Assembly: GCA_027919835.1 (NCBI GenBank)
Contig: JANVFP010000008.1
Location: 124,001 to 188,000 of the forward strand
Direction: 5' to 3'
Source of the DNA: Lentinula raphanica
Lineage: Eukaryota; Basidiomycota; Agaricomycetes; Agaricales; Omphalotaceae
Length of the DNA: 64,000 bases
Shown: positions 12,075 through 23,804 of the stretch, one piece after another
How positions within the stretch are numbered: position 1 is the first letter of the stretch
Layout: every line of letters starts with the position of its first letter
The notes under the pieces: generated by a model
The model's input: the letters and a program-made list of their open reading frames with translations, nothing else
What the model was told of the DNA's origin: nothing
The model's database searches: none
Program-made: the position numbers and the translations under genes

Positions 12075-12477
12075 CCGAGCTGAACCGTCCAAGCTGTAAC
12101 TGTAACTGTGGCCTGTACAATGGGTATGATAATGTGGAATGTATTTGACGAAGGAGACGAGACGTACGAGTGTATTTATGCATCCAGGTAAACCTATGCA
12201 CTTAGATCGCATTGGAAAGCTTATAAAGTATAGCCAACTCCAAGCTCCTCCAACGCTTCACAGCAAAGAGAACTGAATTGTGATTGACGTCCGAAGACGG
12301 CGCCATCGCGAACTGTTCGTGAGCAAGGCTAAGCGGCAGGCAAATGTACTTATAGCGTCAGGTGACCTTAATTCGGCAGTCTCCGTTAAACTGTACAGTT
12401 GAATGCCGGCTCTCGGCAGTCGTCTTTCATCCACCAAAAGTTTCGATTAGCGGCCATATCCCTCAAGACCCTCAAAA
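12075..12477. other. Divergent promoter region upstream of RPL23
   Basis: Between the start of the minus-strand membrane protein and the RPL23 start codon. No coding signal beyond a short minus-strand open stretch that may be the 5' leader of the membrane protein gene. Confidence 0.4.
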
Positions 12478-13228
12478 ATGTCCAAGCCCGGTTCGTCTGC
12501 ACACTACTCATTCATTATTGCTATCTGACTGTTATTGTATCCTCTCACTCTCTCTCATCTACGATCTGCAAACTACCGCAATCCCCTACTTCGGACACGA
12601 ATAATGGACTCTGCGATCACCCATTTTCTCTCCAGCACCCCCCGCCGGTACCAAATTCAGATTGACTCTCGGTCTTCCTGTTGGTGCAGTTATCAACTGT
12701 GCTGACAACTCTGGCGCAAAATCACTATTCCTCATCGAGCCATATGGATTTGGTGCCCATCTCAACCGTCTTCCCGACGCTGGTGTTGGTGATATGGTTG
12801 TTGCATCTGTGAAGAAAGGAAAGCCTGAGTTGAGAAAGAAGAGTGAGTATTGAAGAGATGGATACGGCTGTTTTATGATTGAGAATCTGTGGGATCTGAT
12901 ACCTCTTTTTTCCACTCATCAGCCATGCCTGCTATTGTCATCCGTCAACGCAAAGCATGGAGACGGAGAGATGGTGTTTTCCTTTACTTCGAGGTGCGCA
13001 TCCTTATCAATACACGGTCTATTCCCTTTGCTAATGGTGCCCCATCAGGATAACGCCGGTGTCATTGTCAACCCCAAGGGTGAAATGAAGGGCTCAGCAA
13101 TAACAGGCCCCGTTGCAAAAGAATGTGTACGTCCCGGCATTCCCCAGACAATCCTAAATCCACTGACCAACGTTCCACAGGCGGATCTCTGGCCGCGTAT
13201 CGCGTCCAACGCGGGTACAGTCGTTTGA
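12478..13228 (+). CDS. RPL23: 60S ribosomal protein L23 (uL14), 138 aa
   Basis: Core large-subunit protein at the subunit interface. Five exons: 12478-12490, 12636-12842, 12923-12993, 13049-13126, 13181-13228. The product is highly conserved: [20 protein letters not shown], then [14 protein letters not shown], then [20 protein letters not shown], then [41 protein letters not shown] and the end [11 protein letters not shown]. The first exon has only 13 nt (MSKP plus one base) and is followed by the longest intron of the gene (145 nt), a common place for regulatory elements in fungal ribosomal protein genes. A Thr (TMPAIV) stands where most orthologues have Val, and the loop [10 protein letters not shown] is somewhat diverged, but length and frame are intact. 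Confidence 0.96.
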
Positions 13229-13672
13229 ATGCCTGTCCGTAATTGTCTATGCATAGTGTATGAGATTATGTCTGTTTCTTCCTTTGATCGATTATGGAAA
13301 ATGCGTGAACAATTCCACGGTGCGAACATAGTAAGGACAACCAAACTTGAAGAGCCCACTCATTCCTTTTAGGTGCACAACACTTTACAGATTACACACG
13401 ATAGTGCAACTTGAATACTAGCGGAATTAAAGGGAGGGTAAGACGATGACTTAGGAATCCGCGCTCGAGAACATACATGGTCGAGAATATCTGCTCGTTC
13501 CTTTCACTCGAAATACTCATATACCCAGCTACTAATCAGTCTTCCTTCAAGTTTACACCCCACGCAGAACCACCCCCTAGCTCTACACAAAGCGGCAAAG
13601 ACCTACTCTATTTTTATATTTCAAGCAAGACTCTTTTCTCGTCCTCGGCGACGAGCAAGAAGCTGCGCGTGG
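13229..13672. other. Intergenic 3' of RPL23
   Basis: No supported gene; expected to hold the RPL23 terminator region. Confidence 0.4.
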
Positions 13673-14201
13673 GTGGTAAGACTCGGACTACGACCTGTTG
13701 TCCCTCAGCCGGTGTCCTTTCACAAGAAAGCACACAACGGAGCCCGCAAATTCAATTCCTGTGAATTTGTGGTGGAACAACGCATTCCGCTCCGGCTTGT
13801 AAGCTGGGTTTGTCGTCCTCGAAACTTGTGGTCACTGCAGCGGCATAAAACTGCAGAGCTAGCAAGTACTCGCAGGGAGGTTCAGTACATATCCTATTAT
13901 CAGAACATGAACTTCGTAGTATCACGAATATTCGTGGACCTTTCCCGCTGTTTTTCCGATGTAGAGGTAAGTTTTTGTTTTCCTGTGTTCTCTGAATATC
14001 AAAATGGTGAGAGTCTTCTTCTCACAGGCGGAGCTCTGGCTTCTCGATGGTGATTTCGCAAATGCCTCTACTGCATTCTATGACTTACCTCTTGCGCTTA
14101 TATGGAAAGCTGTACACAGTATCCTCTTCCCCACTTCCAAATTTCTTGCTCCCCTCGACCTTGGCATCTTCCCGGTTATCTCGAAACACTCACCCGGATG
14201 A
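13673..14201 (+). CDS. Possible two-exon gene or gene fragment of unknown function
   Basis: An open frame ending at 13966 can be joined across a convincing intron (13967-14027, GTAAGT donor, CTGAAT branch-like site, CACAG acceptor) in phase to a second exon ending at 14201. The joined region reads FVVSRIFVDLSRCFSDVE then AELWLLDGDFANASTAFYDL. The true start is not clear (no good ATG context; 13673 is a GTG). I recognise no family. It could be the 3' part of a decayed gene just upstream of the glyoxal oxidase, or a chance frame. Confidence 0.25.
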
Positions 14202-14339
14202 GAACAATCTGCTCCAATTGCAGGACACCCCACACAGAAAACAATATCATTCGACCTTCACCCGTAGGAGGGGATAATGTGTCATCATAATCTTGGACAT
14301 ATATATATGGTTAATTTCACGAACGCAAAAAAAACCAAG

Positions 14340-16515
14340 ATGCGATCGCCTTTGTTCCTGTCATCCTCTTTGCTTGCAGCTCTATACCTCTCTGTCCTTC
14401 AGGTTGCCTCAGTAGCACCTAAGGGAGAGTGGTCATTTGTTCAGAATGGCACAACCGGGATCACTGCATTGGAGGTGATCCTGGTGTCTCCTACGCTTAT
14501 CCTGATGTTCGATCGGGTTCTCGGTGACCCTCTCCAGATAGACGGGCACCAAGCATGGGTTGAGCTTTGGAATCTCGAGACCAACACTGGTTTCCCTCTT
14601 AATGCTATCACCGACACTTTCTGTGCTTCTGGCGCGCTTCTCAGTAACGGAACAATGGTATGTACTGCTTTCCAAACCACAAGCTGTTTCGATCAGCTCA
14701 GATAAATTCAATAGGTCAGCGTTGGAGGCCAGGCTTCAGAGCTTCCGCCGGGTGTGACTGTCCCTCCAGATGCTGATGGACGAATGGGTATCAGGATCTT
14801 CGAGCCCTGCGCTGACCCCGCCGGTCTCAACTGCACCCTGTTTGAAGATCCTGCTACACTGCATCTTGCAGCAAACAGGTGGTATACGTCCGCTATCCGT
14901 ATCTTTGATGGTTCTCTGGTAATTAAACGTCCTTCAGCTCAGCCAACCTCAGAAACTTACCCTGTCGTAGATGATCATTGGAGGAACCCATGAAGAAACA
15001 CCATTTTACAACACCGACCCGGAAAACTCCTTTGAATTCTTCCCTCCTAAAGACAATGGGCAGACCAGATTCTCACCGTTCTTGGCCCGAACTGTGCCCA
15101 CGAACTTGTTCCCTCGGTAGGTTGCGGTCATTTAGAAATCATAAGCACTAAACAAAACTACGTCCTCAGTGGATTCGCCCTTCCTGACGGCAAAGTATTC
15201 ATCGTAGCCAACAACCAATCCATCATCTACGATGTCGAAGCTCAAACTGAAACCATCCTTCCTACCATTCCAAACGGAGTGCACGTCACAAATCCCATGG
15301 ATGGGACTGCGACACTTCTCCCACTTTCACCGCCCGATTTCATCCCGGAGGTTCTCGTGTGTGGAGGGAGCAACTTCAGTGATGCTACCCCCTCCGAAGA
15401 CTTGTCATCTCAAGATCCCGCATCAGACCAGTGTACTCGAATCACACTCACGCCAGAGGGAATCGAGAAAGGTTGGGTTATAGAGAGGATGCCTGAAGGA
15501 CGTATGATGCCTGAGATGGTCTTGTTGCCTAATGGCCAGGTGCTCATCACGAATGGTGCTGGGACTGGATATGCCGCTATCGATTCGGTTTCCGACCCTA
15601 TAGGCAACTCGAACGCCGATCATCCAGTGTGGGTTTCTTGCTTGATCGCCGTATCTGAGTTGATCTGGACTTACACTTTGATCGTTCATCTAGGCTTACA
15701 CCTGTTTTCTATGATCCAGAGGCACCCCTTGGGAGTCGTTTCAACAGGGAAGGATTACCCACATCGGACATCCCGCGGTTGTATCATTCTGGAGTGACTT
15801 TGATACCAAGCGGGTATGTTCTTTCGCTATTTCAGGGCTATCCACTCTTACACTGAACTTTCTCCTCGATAGAGCGATATTCCTCGCCGGTTCAAATCCA
15901 AACGGTGGCGTAGTTGAAAATGCCACATTCAACACGTCAGTAGCGTCTCTTGAACTTTTCTTCATCGCTTTCGCTGAATTGATTCTATGTGTCTCAGTGA
16001 ATTCCGAGTCCAATTCCTTAATCCTCCATTCTTGTCACGCTCCCGACCCACTGTCAGTCGCATGCCGGAGCAGATAGCATTCAACGAGCCGTTTACTGTT
16101 GACATTGACATTCCGGAGGACCTTAATACGAGTGACCTGAAAGGTTCGACCCCACTGTGTTGCAGTCTATATCGTCTACTAACTTCCTTCTGCTTAGTGG
16201 CTCTGATGGACTTGGGATTCTCTACTCATGCTTTCCATGCAAGCTCTCGCCTTGTCTTCATGGAATCACAATTGTCTCTCAACAAGAAGTCGCTCACCAT
16301 CAGGGCGCCTCCCAATAATCGCGTTTACCCACCAGGCCCCGGTGCGTATTCAAGATCCTGTGTCTGATATCACTTTGACTGATGAAAGTCCAGCGTACAT
16401 ATTCGTGACTGTGGACGATGTTACAAGCACAGGAACTCGAGTGATGGTTGGTAACGGAGCGTCTCCTCCAGTACAAGACCAAGGAATACCCTTTCCGTTA
16501 GCGTCTGCAGCATGA
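14340..16515 (+). CDS. glx: Glyoxal-oxidase-type copper radical oxidase (AA5_1), secreted, 573 aa
   Basis: Extracellular enzyme that oxidises aldehydes such as glyoxal and methylglyoxal, producing H2O2 for peroxidases in white-rot and litter fungi. Nine exons: 14340-14657, 14715-14918, 14971-15116, 15170-15628, 15694-15813, 15873-15935, 15998-16143, 16198-16341, 16394-16515. An N-terminal signal peptide is visible ([18 protein letters not shown]). Predicted catalytic residues are all present: Cys95 (in DTFCASG) and Tyr163 (RWYTSA) for the Tyr-Cys radical cofactor, axial Tyr406-His407 (RLYHSG) and His496 (FSTHAFH). Their spacing closely follows the Phanerochaete enzyme (Cys70, Tyr135, Tyr377, His378, His471). 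Kelch-like repeats with GG turns ([24 protein letters not shown]) lie between. No WSC or carbohydrate-binding module is appended. A TATA-like tract (atatatatatgg, about 14299) lies close upstream. Confidence 0.93.
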
Positions 16516-16886
16516 ACGAGAGCTGTGTTTTTGTATCAATCCATCCACTGGGCTGAAAGAATTTTCACTGTACTATATAATCATTATCACGACTAGAACC
16601 AATGAAATGCACTTCGGAGAGGTCGTTCAAGACATTCAACGAGAAAGTAACCCATCCAAGAACTTTTCAGAATTAGTATTATTGTTATGATAACAACTAG
16701 ACAACATAGGAAATATAGAGAACATAGATCGAGAACCTCCATGAGAGACATCTACAGCAAGCAAGTAATCAAAGCATGGGAGTCCACATCTTGGACGAAA
16801 CAAATGCCAGCAACTCCTCATCAGACATTGAGCGAAGATCAGTGGAACGATCGACACCCTTTAATGGCCTTTAGTCAGTGTCCGCG
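16516..16886. other. Convergent intergenic, glyoxal oxidase / malic enzyme
   Basis: The two genes end facing each other; the stretch should contain both terminators. AT-rich, no gene. Confidence 0.45.
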
Positions 16887-18946
16887 TCAATTGTAGTGAA
16901 TCTCATAGCGACGTACAGCTTTCTGGGCAGCTCGTATGACCTCTTTGGCAATGAAGGCGCCTATTTCACGAACTTCGGAGGAGCAAAATCCAGATTAGAC
17001 TGATCAATGTAGCCACGAGTGTACAATAAATACTTACTTCGTTCAACCCTAGGGTAGAGCAAATCCACACTACGTTCGTCTGGAGTCAACGATTTCGCCA
17101 GGCCAAGCGATGAAGCTTCCACCATACTGTCGGTGACAGAGGTTGCTCGTGCTAGGATAGCACCGAGACCGAGACCAGGGAAGATGTACATATTGTTACC
17201 CTGACCAGGATAGAGCATCTTTCCATTCCATTCCATCTCTGGGAATGGCGAACCAGAAGCAAACAGGACCTGGCCATTGGTATGTATAACCGCATCTTGG
17301 AAGCTGCACTCCGAAAGCTTGACAGGATTAGAGAGCGGGAAGATGATAGGTCGAGGGTTCAGAGCTGCCATTGCTTGGATGACGCCGGTGTGGAAAGCGT
17401 TCTGGATATACCTGGATCAGACTACACATTGAATGCAGAAAAAAGATGAACTGACAGATATGGTTGAAAGGCCCAAGAGGGCGGTGGGTTGCACGTAATC
17501 TATGACTAGACCAGGACATCAATATCAGCAAAATGTGAGAATTCGTTATCCATACTATCGAGAAGATCCTTGATCGGTGGTCCAGCATAGTCTTTCCTAG
17601 AGAAATCTAACAATAGTATTAGTGGCTGGCTTTGAACGAAAGAGATACCGGTTCACATTTCTTATGTTCCGCCATGGGACCACGAGCATCGAAAACGAGG
17701 CCTTGAGAGTCAACCAACCAGATCCGCTCACGGGCCTCATCCTCTGAGAGGCCTTGCAAAGTGAAGAAACTCATGAGCTGCATGCCAACCCCAACCCCCG
17801 CGGAACCTGCACCGAAAAACAGGATCCTATGGGAGCTCAGAGGTTTACCAGAGGCTTCTGATGAAAGCTGGGCAGCGTTGAAGAAACCGCTCAAGACGAC
17901 AGCACCAGTGCCTTGGATGTCGTCGTTGAAAAGGGGATATTTGTTTCTAAACCTCTCTAACCACATAAATGCGTGGTCCGTTGAGAAATCCTGTAAAACG
18001 CAAATTCAACGCCGTGGACTATCGGACGGATCAACTATACTTGCCTCAAACTGAATCAACAGCTTAGGAAAGGCAGCTGACATTTCGTGCATGAATTCAT
18101 CCATAAACTCAGTCATCTCCTCATCTCCTATCCGACGTTGACGGAGACCCATGTACAATGGGTCGTCGAGGTACTTCTGGGTGTTTGTACCAAAATCCAA
18201 GCAGATAGGAACTGTCGAATGAGGTCGAATGCTGATGAAACGTTTTCAGTATGGACGAGTAGACATGGGTCAAATGTAACCAACCCTGCTCCTGCAACGT
18301 AGAGAGAAAGTTTGCCAACGGAGATGCCCATTCCATTAACCCCGAGATCTCCAAGACCGAGGATTCGAGAACCTGTAGAATCGTAATCAGTCATGAAGGT
18401 TGGTATTCGGCAAAGTTTGCTGCACCATCTGTAACTACAGCGATTCGAGCATCGTCAAGCTTAGGCCAGTTCTTCAAAACAGCGCCTATTTTTCCTTTAT
18501 CCTTGATAGAGATGTACTGTGGAAATATGAGTATTGAGCTGTATATACGGTACCTAATAAAATACGAACCATCCCTTCTGGTCGACGATAGATATGTGAC
18601 CATTTTTGACAAGCTTCACCAACGACAGGGGTGTATATGATTGGTGTGAACTCGGCCATGTTATCCAAGCACAGTTTGTAGAACATATCCGGGTTTTCAT
18701 TCTTGAGAGCAGATAGGTATATATACTTTTCGATAGCAGCTTCCTTAGATCGGAGCTGAGCCAGACAGCGGACGATGTGGATGTCATTATCGAGGACAGG
18801 TGGTGCTAGACCTTGTTTTGGCTTTGGAGGCGCTATCTATGGAGTCAGACCCGAGAGCTGATGATTTACAAAGGAAGCTCACGCTGAGGCGCCATCTTCA
18901 GCTTTTGAACACCATTAGACCAATAGGGAGTAAGGACGATAGTCAT
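16887..18946 (-). CDS. MAE1: NAD(P)-dependent malic enzyme, 525 aa
   Basis: Oxidative decarboxylation of malate to pyruvate with NAD(P)H formation. Ten exons on the minus strand: 18946-18883, 18832-18570, 18516-18426, 18372-18285, 18231-18045, 17990-17657, 17606-17556, 17505-17456, 17401-17038, 16972-16887. Family landmarks: [19 protein letters not shown], then [14 protein letters not shown] (substrate/metal region), [26 protein letters not shown] and the dinucleotide-binding [10 protein letters not shown]. The intron 17991-18044 begins with GC (GAG|GCAAGT) rather than GT, the only choice that keeps QFE-DFS in frame. The N-terminus ([14 protein letters not shown]) is short and lacks an obvious mitochondrial presequence, so compartment is open; an additional upstream exon cannot be excluded. 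Cofactor preference cannot be decided from sequence by eye. Confidence 0.93.
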
Positions 18947-20247
18947 GATTGAGCAGAAAAGTTGGGAAATGTGCAAGAAACGAAGATGAGAAAAGTCTAG
19001 AGGGAAGAAAGGGAACTTGAAGGAGGGCTTGAAATTTTGAGGACTATATACTCGGTTTGCGCCGGGTTTGCCTGGGTAACAACATTTAATGATCCTTTCA
19101 TCGCCTTTGGATGATGAGAGTCTAGATTCAAGCACTGCACGTGATGGCATCGCGTCGCGCCGCGACCATCTTCTTCCCGACTTTATCATCGCACTTACTA
19201 CGTAGGCTAACCTTGACCTTGCCATGGACAGTCGAGCCTCAGCCTCGAATACAGCATCTCCCTTTGGGCTTTGACTATTTAACTCCTGTAGAAATTCCAA
19301 GGTTTGAAAATTTACAATCAGTCACTGGTCAAAAATAGTGCAAATTTTCATCAAATGAGACGGATTAGTTTCCAAAGCGACTAACAACCTCTAACAACTA
19401 GGAACGTAGCTTCACACTGAACGCTGACAAGCTGATTGGCCAATCTCATGTCATTGGCCCGTGGGTTGTTGAACGCCAGTACTGCGAGTTCATCAATCTC
19501 CCAAACAATCAGTTATATGTACCGAGTAACATGAAAGCTGATGATTTTTCCTAGTAAGAGTATACATAGTCGATACAACCAACCAATGGAATCCGCAGAC
19601 ATAAGATATCGATACAGTGAGAACGCTAGGTATGGAAAGCGCAGGAAAAAGTAGATATGAAAGTACGATAGTAAAGTAGATGCAGAGACGAACGTGAACT
19701 CAGGATACAGAGAAAACGTTCGGAGGTAAATTAACTGATGATATAGGGTCCAATCACAAGCCAATCGATACACTATAATATCCACGATAGAACAGATAAG
19801 AAGAAAAACCCAGTCTGGCGGGAATCTTGGTCTCCGGGCATATGAAGAAAGATCTTAATGATTTCGTCCTCTCCGTGAAGATTCTTCCTGATCGAGATGG
19901 ACCAGCCAAGGGATTGAGCATAGATGTAATGAAACGAGAGTATCGGGTGAGATAGAGAGCGTGTGTAAGGGAGACACTGAATCCGGGTGAACGAGAGAGG
20001 TCCAAGGTCGATGATTCGGATAACCCTAACGCTTATGAGAATGATTCGAAAACGAGATAGACAACCAAATAGTGATACTTACAAAATTTTGCATATTGAA
20101 GATCGAACTTCGACAAGGCGCATGCATTAGAGACACGCCCAACGACCACACCCTCGCACCTGCGGTTGTGAAGCCGGAGTCTCGCTAGGACTGTCAGGCT
20201 GTGAGCCCATGATACGTGAGATCTGCCATTCTCGATCGTGACCTAAG
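18947..20247. other. Intergenic, 1.3 kb
   Basis: Upstream of malic enzyme on one side and downstream of a small secreted-protein gene on the other. Short open stretches on the minus strand (for example 19754-20005) have no family resemblance or supporting introns. No gene supported. Confidence 0.4.
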
Positions 20248-20684
20248 TTAGACACGCGCCTCCAGTGTCCTAAACTCAACGTCGACGGATGGGTCAACGT
20301 TGGGTGTCGATTCTGATATACTACGGGCCTCAGAGTCAAGAGGGGCCAAAGGAGAGTCTCCGATGAAGGGGAGCGTTCGAGCTTTGGCGTCTATGTTTAC
20401 CGAAGATGGATTAACCAACGCTGATACATCAGGAGTTTCGGCATCAACAGGCGTCAAGGGCGAGCCTCCAATCGCACGAGTCTCAATGGCCATCAGTGCC
20501 AGAGGTGAATCAACAGACTCTGGCAGAGGAACAGGAATCGGAGATGCTGCCACGAGCAGGATAACTAAGGGCAATCAGGGGCAATCGAGGCTGAGTATTC
20601 GAGAGAGTATTCGAGAGAGAATCGAGGATGCAAAGTAGACTCACCGTGGCTAAAGAACAAAACGGCGGAAAGTTGGAATTGCAT
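20248..20684 (-). CDS. Small secreted protein with internal SPLxPxD repeats, about 119 aa
   Basis: Two exons on the minus strand: 20684-20645 and 20564-20248. The start MQFQLSAVLFFSH joins across the intron to VILLVAASPIPVPLPES, giving one continuous hydrophobic signal peptide of about 22 residues with an Ala-Ser-Pro cleavage area. The mature part is acidic and repetitive: DSPLALMAIETR, GSPLTPVDAET and DSPLAPLDSEAR are three related copies of a 12-residue unit, with interspersed VNPSSVNID / NVDPSVDVE pairs. There are no cysteines. Small secreted repeat proteins of this kind in Agaricomycetes include Kex2-processed and cell-wall proteins. The SEARS and DAETP linkers carry no clear KR sites, so processing is not predicted. 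No known family. Confidence 0.6.
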
Positions 20685-21948
20685 GGATGGTTCGGACGGG
20701 GGAGATGTCTGCTAATGTGAAGAGAAAACTTGAAAGAGCGGAAAATGGCAGACGATAGTGAGAAAGTTTGAACTTGTAGTGAAGACTAGTGAGAGCGAAG
20801 TTCGCCCCGCTGGCCTTTATACGAGGGTACAAGAGCACCTTGGTTTGTCAACAAGGGTTCTGAAACAGGAAATATCAATGATTCATATTGGAGTACGCAC
20901 ATTGCACGTATCTAAAGAATATAAACTTACATTTGGCATATACATTACGCTGGAAAGCTATGATGAAGCATTCAAAAATGTTCCCCATCTAAGTACCGGG
21001 GCAGAAACAAGACACTCACTTGTACTCTTGTTGAGAAAGGTTTTCGTAAGTTCGACCCGTTGCACTCCTGTTGCCGAATATCGTCTTAGCGTCCGTTCAA
21101 AACGAAATGCCTCTTTGAGGCAGATTTACCATTTCAGGAAATTACGTAAAGCGAAGGCCTTGTCCTGCTTTTGGAAATGGACACATTGGTGCAGAGGGTA
21201 CAAAGAGGTACAAGGGGCCTCAGCAGTCGACAGGAACACCGCATGAATGGTGATGTTTCCATCGTGTAAGAATGTCGAGTGTTGCAGTTGCCTGCAGTTG
21301 GGTAACAATCTATGTCCAAGTCCAGAATTCGTCCACTAGCTTGTTCGAACGGTACCAGACGGTACCGAATTACCTGCGAGTAGAGTATATGATATCAGTT
21401 GTCTGCGGCGATTTTTGATCTCGCCACTGTTGCCGGTGGAGAGTACAAGGTGGCCGGTCTTGTAGCCGTTTGGGTAACAAGCTCTGCAGACGTAAGCTTC
21501 GCCAACGATTGGTGATTAATAATAGGTGGCATATGCATAAATGCTGCTTGGAGACCACGCATTGATTTCTGGACAGAGAGGTACGAGTCGTACTAGGTCG
21601 TACTGACCTCGAATGGTCTGCAAAAATATCTTCATCATCATCACCAAGGGAGCGCAGCGGCAACACGAACGGCGGGGCAGATACAAGGGCTGGATATGTA
21701 ACGCCTTTGTTCTGTAATATGTCTTTGAATCTTCCAGCTTCAAGCTTCAAGCTTCATATTTTGAAGTCTAGTCCAACTCGTGCCCGAGCACCCCGAATGA
21801 AGGCACCCTTCTGGCTTGGATACACATGAGAAGCTAGACAGATGGAAATCCGGATTGATCTATATTGCCGCGACGGAATAATCAGAATGAGATTCAAGAC
21901 AAAGTGTAGTATAGTGTTCATATGTTCGGTATTTTCTTCCGGCTTCTC
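20685..21948. other. Intergenic, 1.26 kb
   Basis: A plus-strand open stretch (20758-21246, 162 codons) and a minus-strand one (21370-21750) exist but neither shows family similarity, introns or codon pattern of a gene. Local small duplications occur: acggtacc twice at 21351-21367, and cttcaag/agcttc repeats near 21735-21755. Confidence 0.4.
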
Positions 21949-22694
21949 TTAAACGACTTGTTTGACCTGCAAAAGATACGCTTTCCGTCATACAATGCTG
22001 CTAAAAGAGAAAGTAAAGGCAGACCTCTCCATTTGCAGTGTCGTAAATCCAACCAGTGATCTTTGCCTCGTCGAGCACCAACAGATTATCCTTCAGGAAT
22101 TGAACATCCTGCTTTACACTTTTCTCTAGGTCACTGAACTCATAGAATTCCATCCCATCCACTGATTTTCCGATATACTCCTTCTCATTTTCGGGTCTGG
22201 ATTGAGCGTCAGACTTGACTATCTCACGAAGCTGAGGAGCCGTGAATGATTGCATGCCACAATTTGTGTGATGGAAAACGGCAACTTCACGAGTGCCGAG
22301 CAGACGCTGAGAGATAAGGATGCTGCGTAATGCATCACGACTGCAAAAGGATGAGAAAGAAAATCGAACCGGTATGAATAAAGAACGTACGCGCTACCGC
22401 CTGCATTCCGGACAACATGAGCTTCACCTAGTTCCAGACCTAGAGATTTGTAGCAGCTATCCGTGAAATCGTTCATTTTGGATTTCAGGCTGCAACAAAA
22501 GGTGACAGTAACTCACTCGATCCGCGCGTCCATGCAAGTTACTGAGTTCAATTGATGAATGTCGTTTTGAGGTTGACGCTGAAACACGACTCACCAATGA
22601 GCAACTTCTTCTGCGGAGGAACAGGCAGATCTCCTTTGTCGAAGGTCTCTACATACTTCGCGTTCTTTTGGACAAAGTCAAGGTGTGCAGACAT
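21949..22694 (-). CDS. Beta-class carbonic anhydrase, 174 aa
   Basis: Zinc enzyme interconverting CO2 and bicarbonate. Five exons on the minus strand: 22694-22595, 22541-22517, 22456-22391, 22340-22025, 21966-21949. The zinc site is complete: Cys36 with the Asp38-Arg40 dyad in TCMDARID, then His88 and Cys91 in VFHHTNCGM. The HVVRNAGGSA strand and SILISQRLLGTREVAV are typical of the short, Cab-like beta-CAs found in many fungi. The product ends ANGEVKQVV. Exon 2 is only 25 nt yet carries the first zinc ligand and the catalytic dyad, so any skipping would abolish activity. No targeting peptide is evident; cytosolic location is likely. Confidence 0.92.
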
Positions 22695-23078
22695 CTTTGT
22701 CGGTACCAGAGCGCTTCGTGGTGATCGTTGTGAGTTTTATATCCAGTGGAAGACCAATTCTGATGATTCTCGGAGCAAATTATGGAGCCAGATTGCGCAA
22801 TTGCTTGGAGATGATTCGATTTCTCTTCAGCGCATAGATTAGCGTGTACGTCGCGGACATAGAGGAACAATGACACGAACGACAGCCGGATGAGAACCAG
22901 GACAAGTGCCCGAATTAGTCCGACGACTTGCACAAGACACGAAAGGAACCGGAAGAGATGTGAAAATCAGTGGGAGTTACACTACAGGCGGAAATTTCAT
23001 CCAAACAATACGAGTTCTTGTATTGCACTAGCTGTTCAAAGACGCGATTTGAAGGAAGAATTGATATCAATTGGATGT
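22695..23078. other. Intergenic between VPS51 3' end and carbonic anhydrase
   Basis: No gene seen; holds the carbonic anhydrase promoter and the VPS51 terminator. Confidence 0.4.
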
Positions 23079-23783
23079 CTACGGAGTTCTGTTTTCAAAA
23101 TTAACTGCAGGTGTACTTCTGCGGCCGTTTACTTGATCCATCGAAGCAAGCTCACTGCTCAACCGGGAGATTTCGCTGAATGCGGCCTTCAGTAAGTCCA
23201 GATCTGCGTCCAAACTTTCTGCCTGAGATTTCATAGCACCAATAGTGTCACTAGCAGCGATGAGTTCATGGTGGTGGTTATAAACAAGGTTCTGACGCTC
23301 GGAATCCAGAAGGCGAATCTCGCCTATCAACTCGTTTTCCTTCTTGAGCAGAGTAGAAAGATTGGCTGTAGTGATCAATTGCGAGTAGTAAGCTTTGGCA
23401 TCGAAAGAAGGAGAGTCTGAGGAGAAAGTCTGTTTGATAAATGACTTCCACTATGTAGAAGATCAACGCTTGCCCATATTCATTGGATCTCGTTCATCAG
23501 GTGTATTCCTTCCACTAGAGCTTGGAGTACCCATTCCAAGCCCATAGTGTTTCCTCAGCAAATCTCTGGCACGCGTGGCTGTCCTTGCTGGCGGGGTTGA
23601 TGGCGCTTTCGGCACAGGCCGTGTCGGCGACGGTGTATTTGTTGTTCGCGTGGACGTAGAAGGGAGAGGAGGTGGAGTAGATGATGTTGGACGTAAGGGC
23701 GATCCTGTCGCAGCTGGGGGAAGTGACCGGCGGTGAAGGTCGTGGTTTGACATCAAGCAATTGTTCGGCGCTTTTCGTCCCAT
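23079..23783 (-). CDS. VPS51: Vps51, GARP/EARP tethering complex subunit (short fungal form)
   Basis: Vps51 links the GARP complex (Vps51-54) to SNAREs for endosome-to-Golgi tethering. Two exons: 23783-23474 (a second in-frame ATG at 23753 may be the true start) and 23416-23079; 216 or 206 aa. An N-terminal Ser/Pro/Thr-rich stretch precedes the conserved core ARDLLRKHYGLGMG, FDAKAYYSQLITTANLSTL, LLKKENELIGEIRLLDSERQ and YNHHHELIAASDTIGAMK, the Vps51/Vps67 helical domain. The intron 23417-23473 starts with GC (ATGG|GCAAGC), needed to restore the DSPSFDAKAYY frame. The protein stops shortly after the domain, as in other basidiomycete orthologues I recall. The start codon faces that of an F-box gene 21-51 bp away. 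Confidence 0.88.
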
Positions 23784-23804
23784 ACCTTGGTCTACCTTAC
23801 CACC

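Noticed and set aside
20758..21246. 162-codon plus-strand open frame
   Set aside because: No domain, no introns, and it overlaps the promoter of the minus-strand secreted protein; likely chance.
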